From: Ardenticatenia bacterium
Lineage (GTDB): Bacteria > Chloroflexota > Anaerolineae > Aggregatilineales > Aggregatilineaceae
Assembly: GCA_026984385.1 (NCBI GenBank)
Contig: JALSSH010000009.1
Location: 1 to 5,768, forward strand
Direction: 5' to 3'
Length of the DNA: 5,768 nt
How positions within the stretch are numbered: position 1 is the stretch's first letter; every line of letters begins with the position of its first letter. Below, piece by piece: positions 5,646-5,768 of the stretch. A model generated the notes under the pieces. It saw nothing but the letters and a program-made list of their open reading frames with translations, was not told the origin of the DNA and did not search any database. The translations under genes and the position numbers were made by a program.

Positions 5646-5768
5646 CTAGTCGCTGATCAACGTCTCAAGCGGGTTAGGCGTGTAGGTGTCGGTGGGCGTG
5701 TAAGTGTGCGTTGGGGTGGGCGTGTCCGAAGGGGTGTAGGAGGGCGTAAACGTGCGCGTAGCCGTTGG
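5646..5768 (-). CDS. Thr/Pro-rich C-terminus of a protein entering from the right edge (partial)
   Basis: The minus strand is open from the right edge to a TAG at 5648-5646 and gives the last 40 residues of a protein. The sequence is dominated by Thr, Pro, Tyr and Ser in an alternating pattern such as TYTPTDTYTP and ends NPLETLISD. The underlying DNA repeats a GGCGTGTA-like unit on the plus strand at 5677, 5695 and 5719. Such tails or linkers are usual in secreted or surface proteins, like the linker in the LysM-hydrolase of this window, but here the run is almost at the C-terminus. The main domain is outside the window, so no function can be given. The low-complexity composition gives some chance that the frame is fortuitous, but the clean stop, the orientation and the amino-acid pattern favour a real gene end. 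Confidence 0.65.
   Translation of the reverse strand, partial: PTATRTFTPSYTPSDTPTPTHTYTPTDTYTPNPLETLISD

Overview
The window looks like chromosomal DNA of a GC-rich bacterium, most probably a member of the Chloroflexota (Anaerolineae-type). That assignment is inference. It rests on secreted proteins with LysM modules of the VHVVQPGENLFRIALQY type, Thr/Pro-rich linkers, a LysM plus glycoside-hydrolase-like protein, and a DUF1015 gene next to an ACT-domain gene. No rRNA, tRNA, CRISPR array, transposase or phage gene was seen.

Layout. Positions 1-2427 hold a minus-strand set of three genes, read right to left: a DUF1015 protein (1084-2427), a small tandem-ACT-like protein (592-1023), and a secreted SH3-like protein that runs off the left edge (1-579). 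The DUF1015 gene has an extended -10 promoter about 55 bases upstream. The last two genes are tightly coupled, because the Shine-Dalgarno of the secreted protein overlaps the stop codon of the ACT gene. Positions 2428-2703 are intergenic and carry a striking GC-rich palindromic element: three triloop hairpins stacked end to end inside an outer stem, forming a potential four-way junction with no unpaired bases at the junction. Positions 2704-3657 (minus) encode a secreted Cys-containing protein of unknown function with a C-terminal LysM. Positions 3658-3920 are a divergent regulatory region with a promoter on each side, two inverted repeats and an iterated CGAAT motif. Positions 3921-5576 (plus) encode a secreted protein with two LysM modules and a clan GH-A (TIM-barrel) glycoside-hydrolase-like domain, followed by a strong intrinsic terminator. 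The right edge (5646-5768, minus) holds the Thr/Pro-rich C-terminus of another protein, convergent with the hydrolase gene.

Functional picture. The right half is about the cell envelope. Two divergent genes carry LysM modules, which typically bind peptidoglycan or chitin-like glycans, and they share a nearly identical LysM DNA block. The left half pairs two cytosolic proteins (DUF1015 and ACT, the latter a typical amino-acid-sensing fold) with an exported protein of unclear relation. Two apparent active-site changes deserve attention: the hydrolase-like domain has Lys where the catalytic nucleophile Glu is expected (TKFGW rather than TEFGW), and the SH3-like protein has GDC in a segment that resembles the GDS nucleophile block of SGNH hydrolases.
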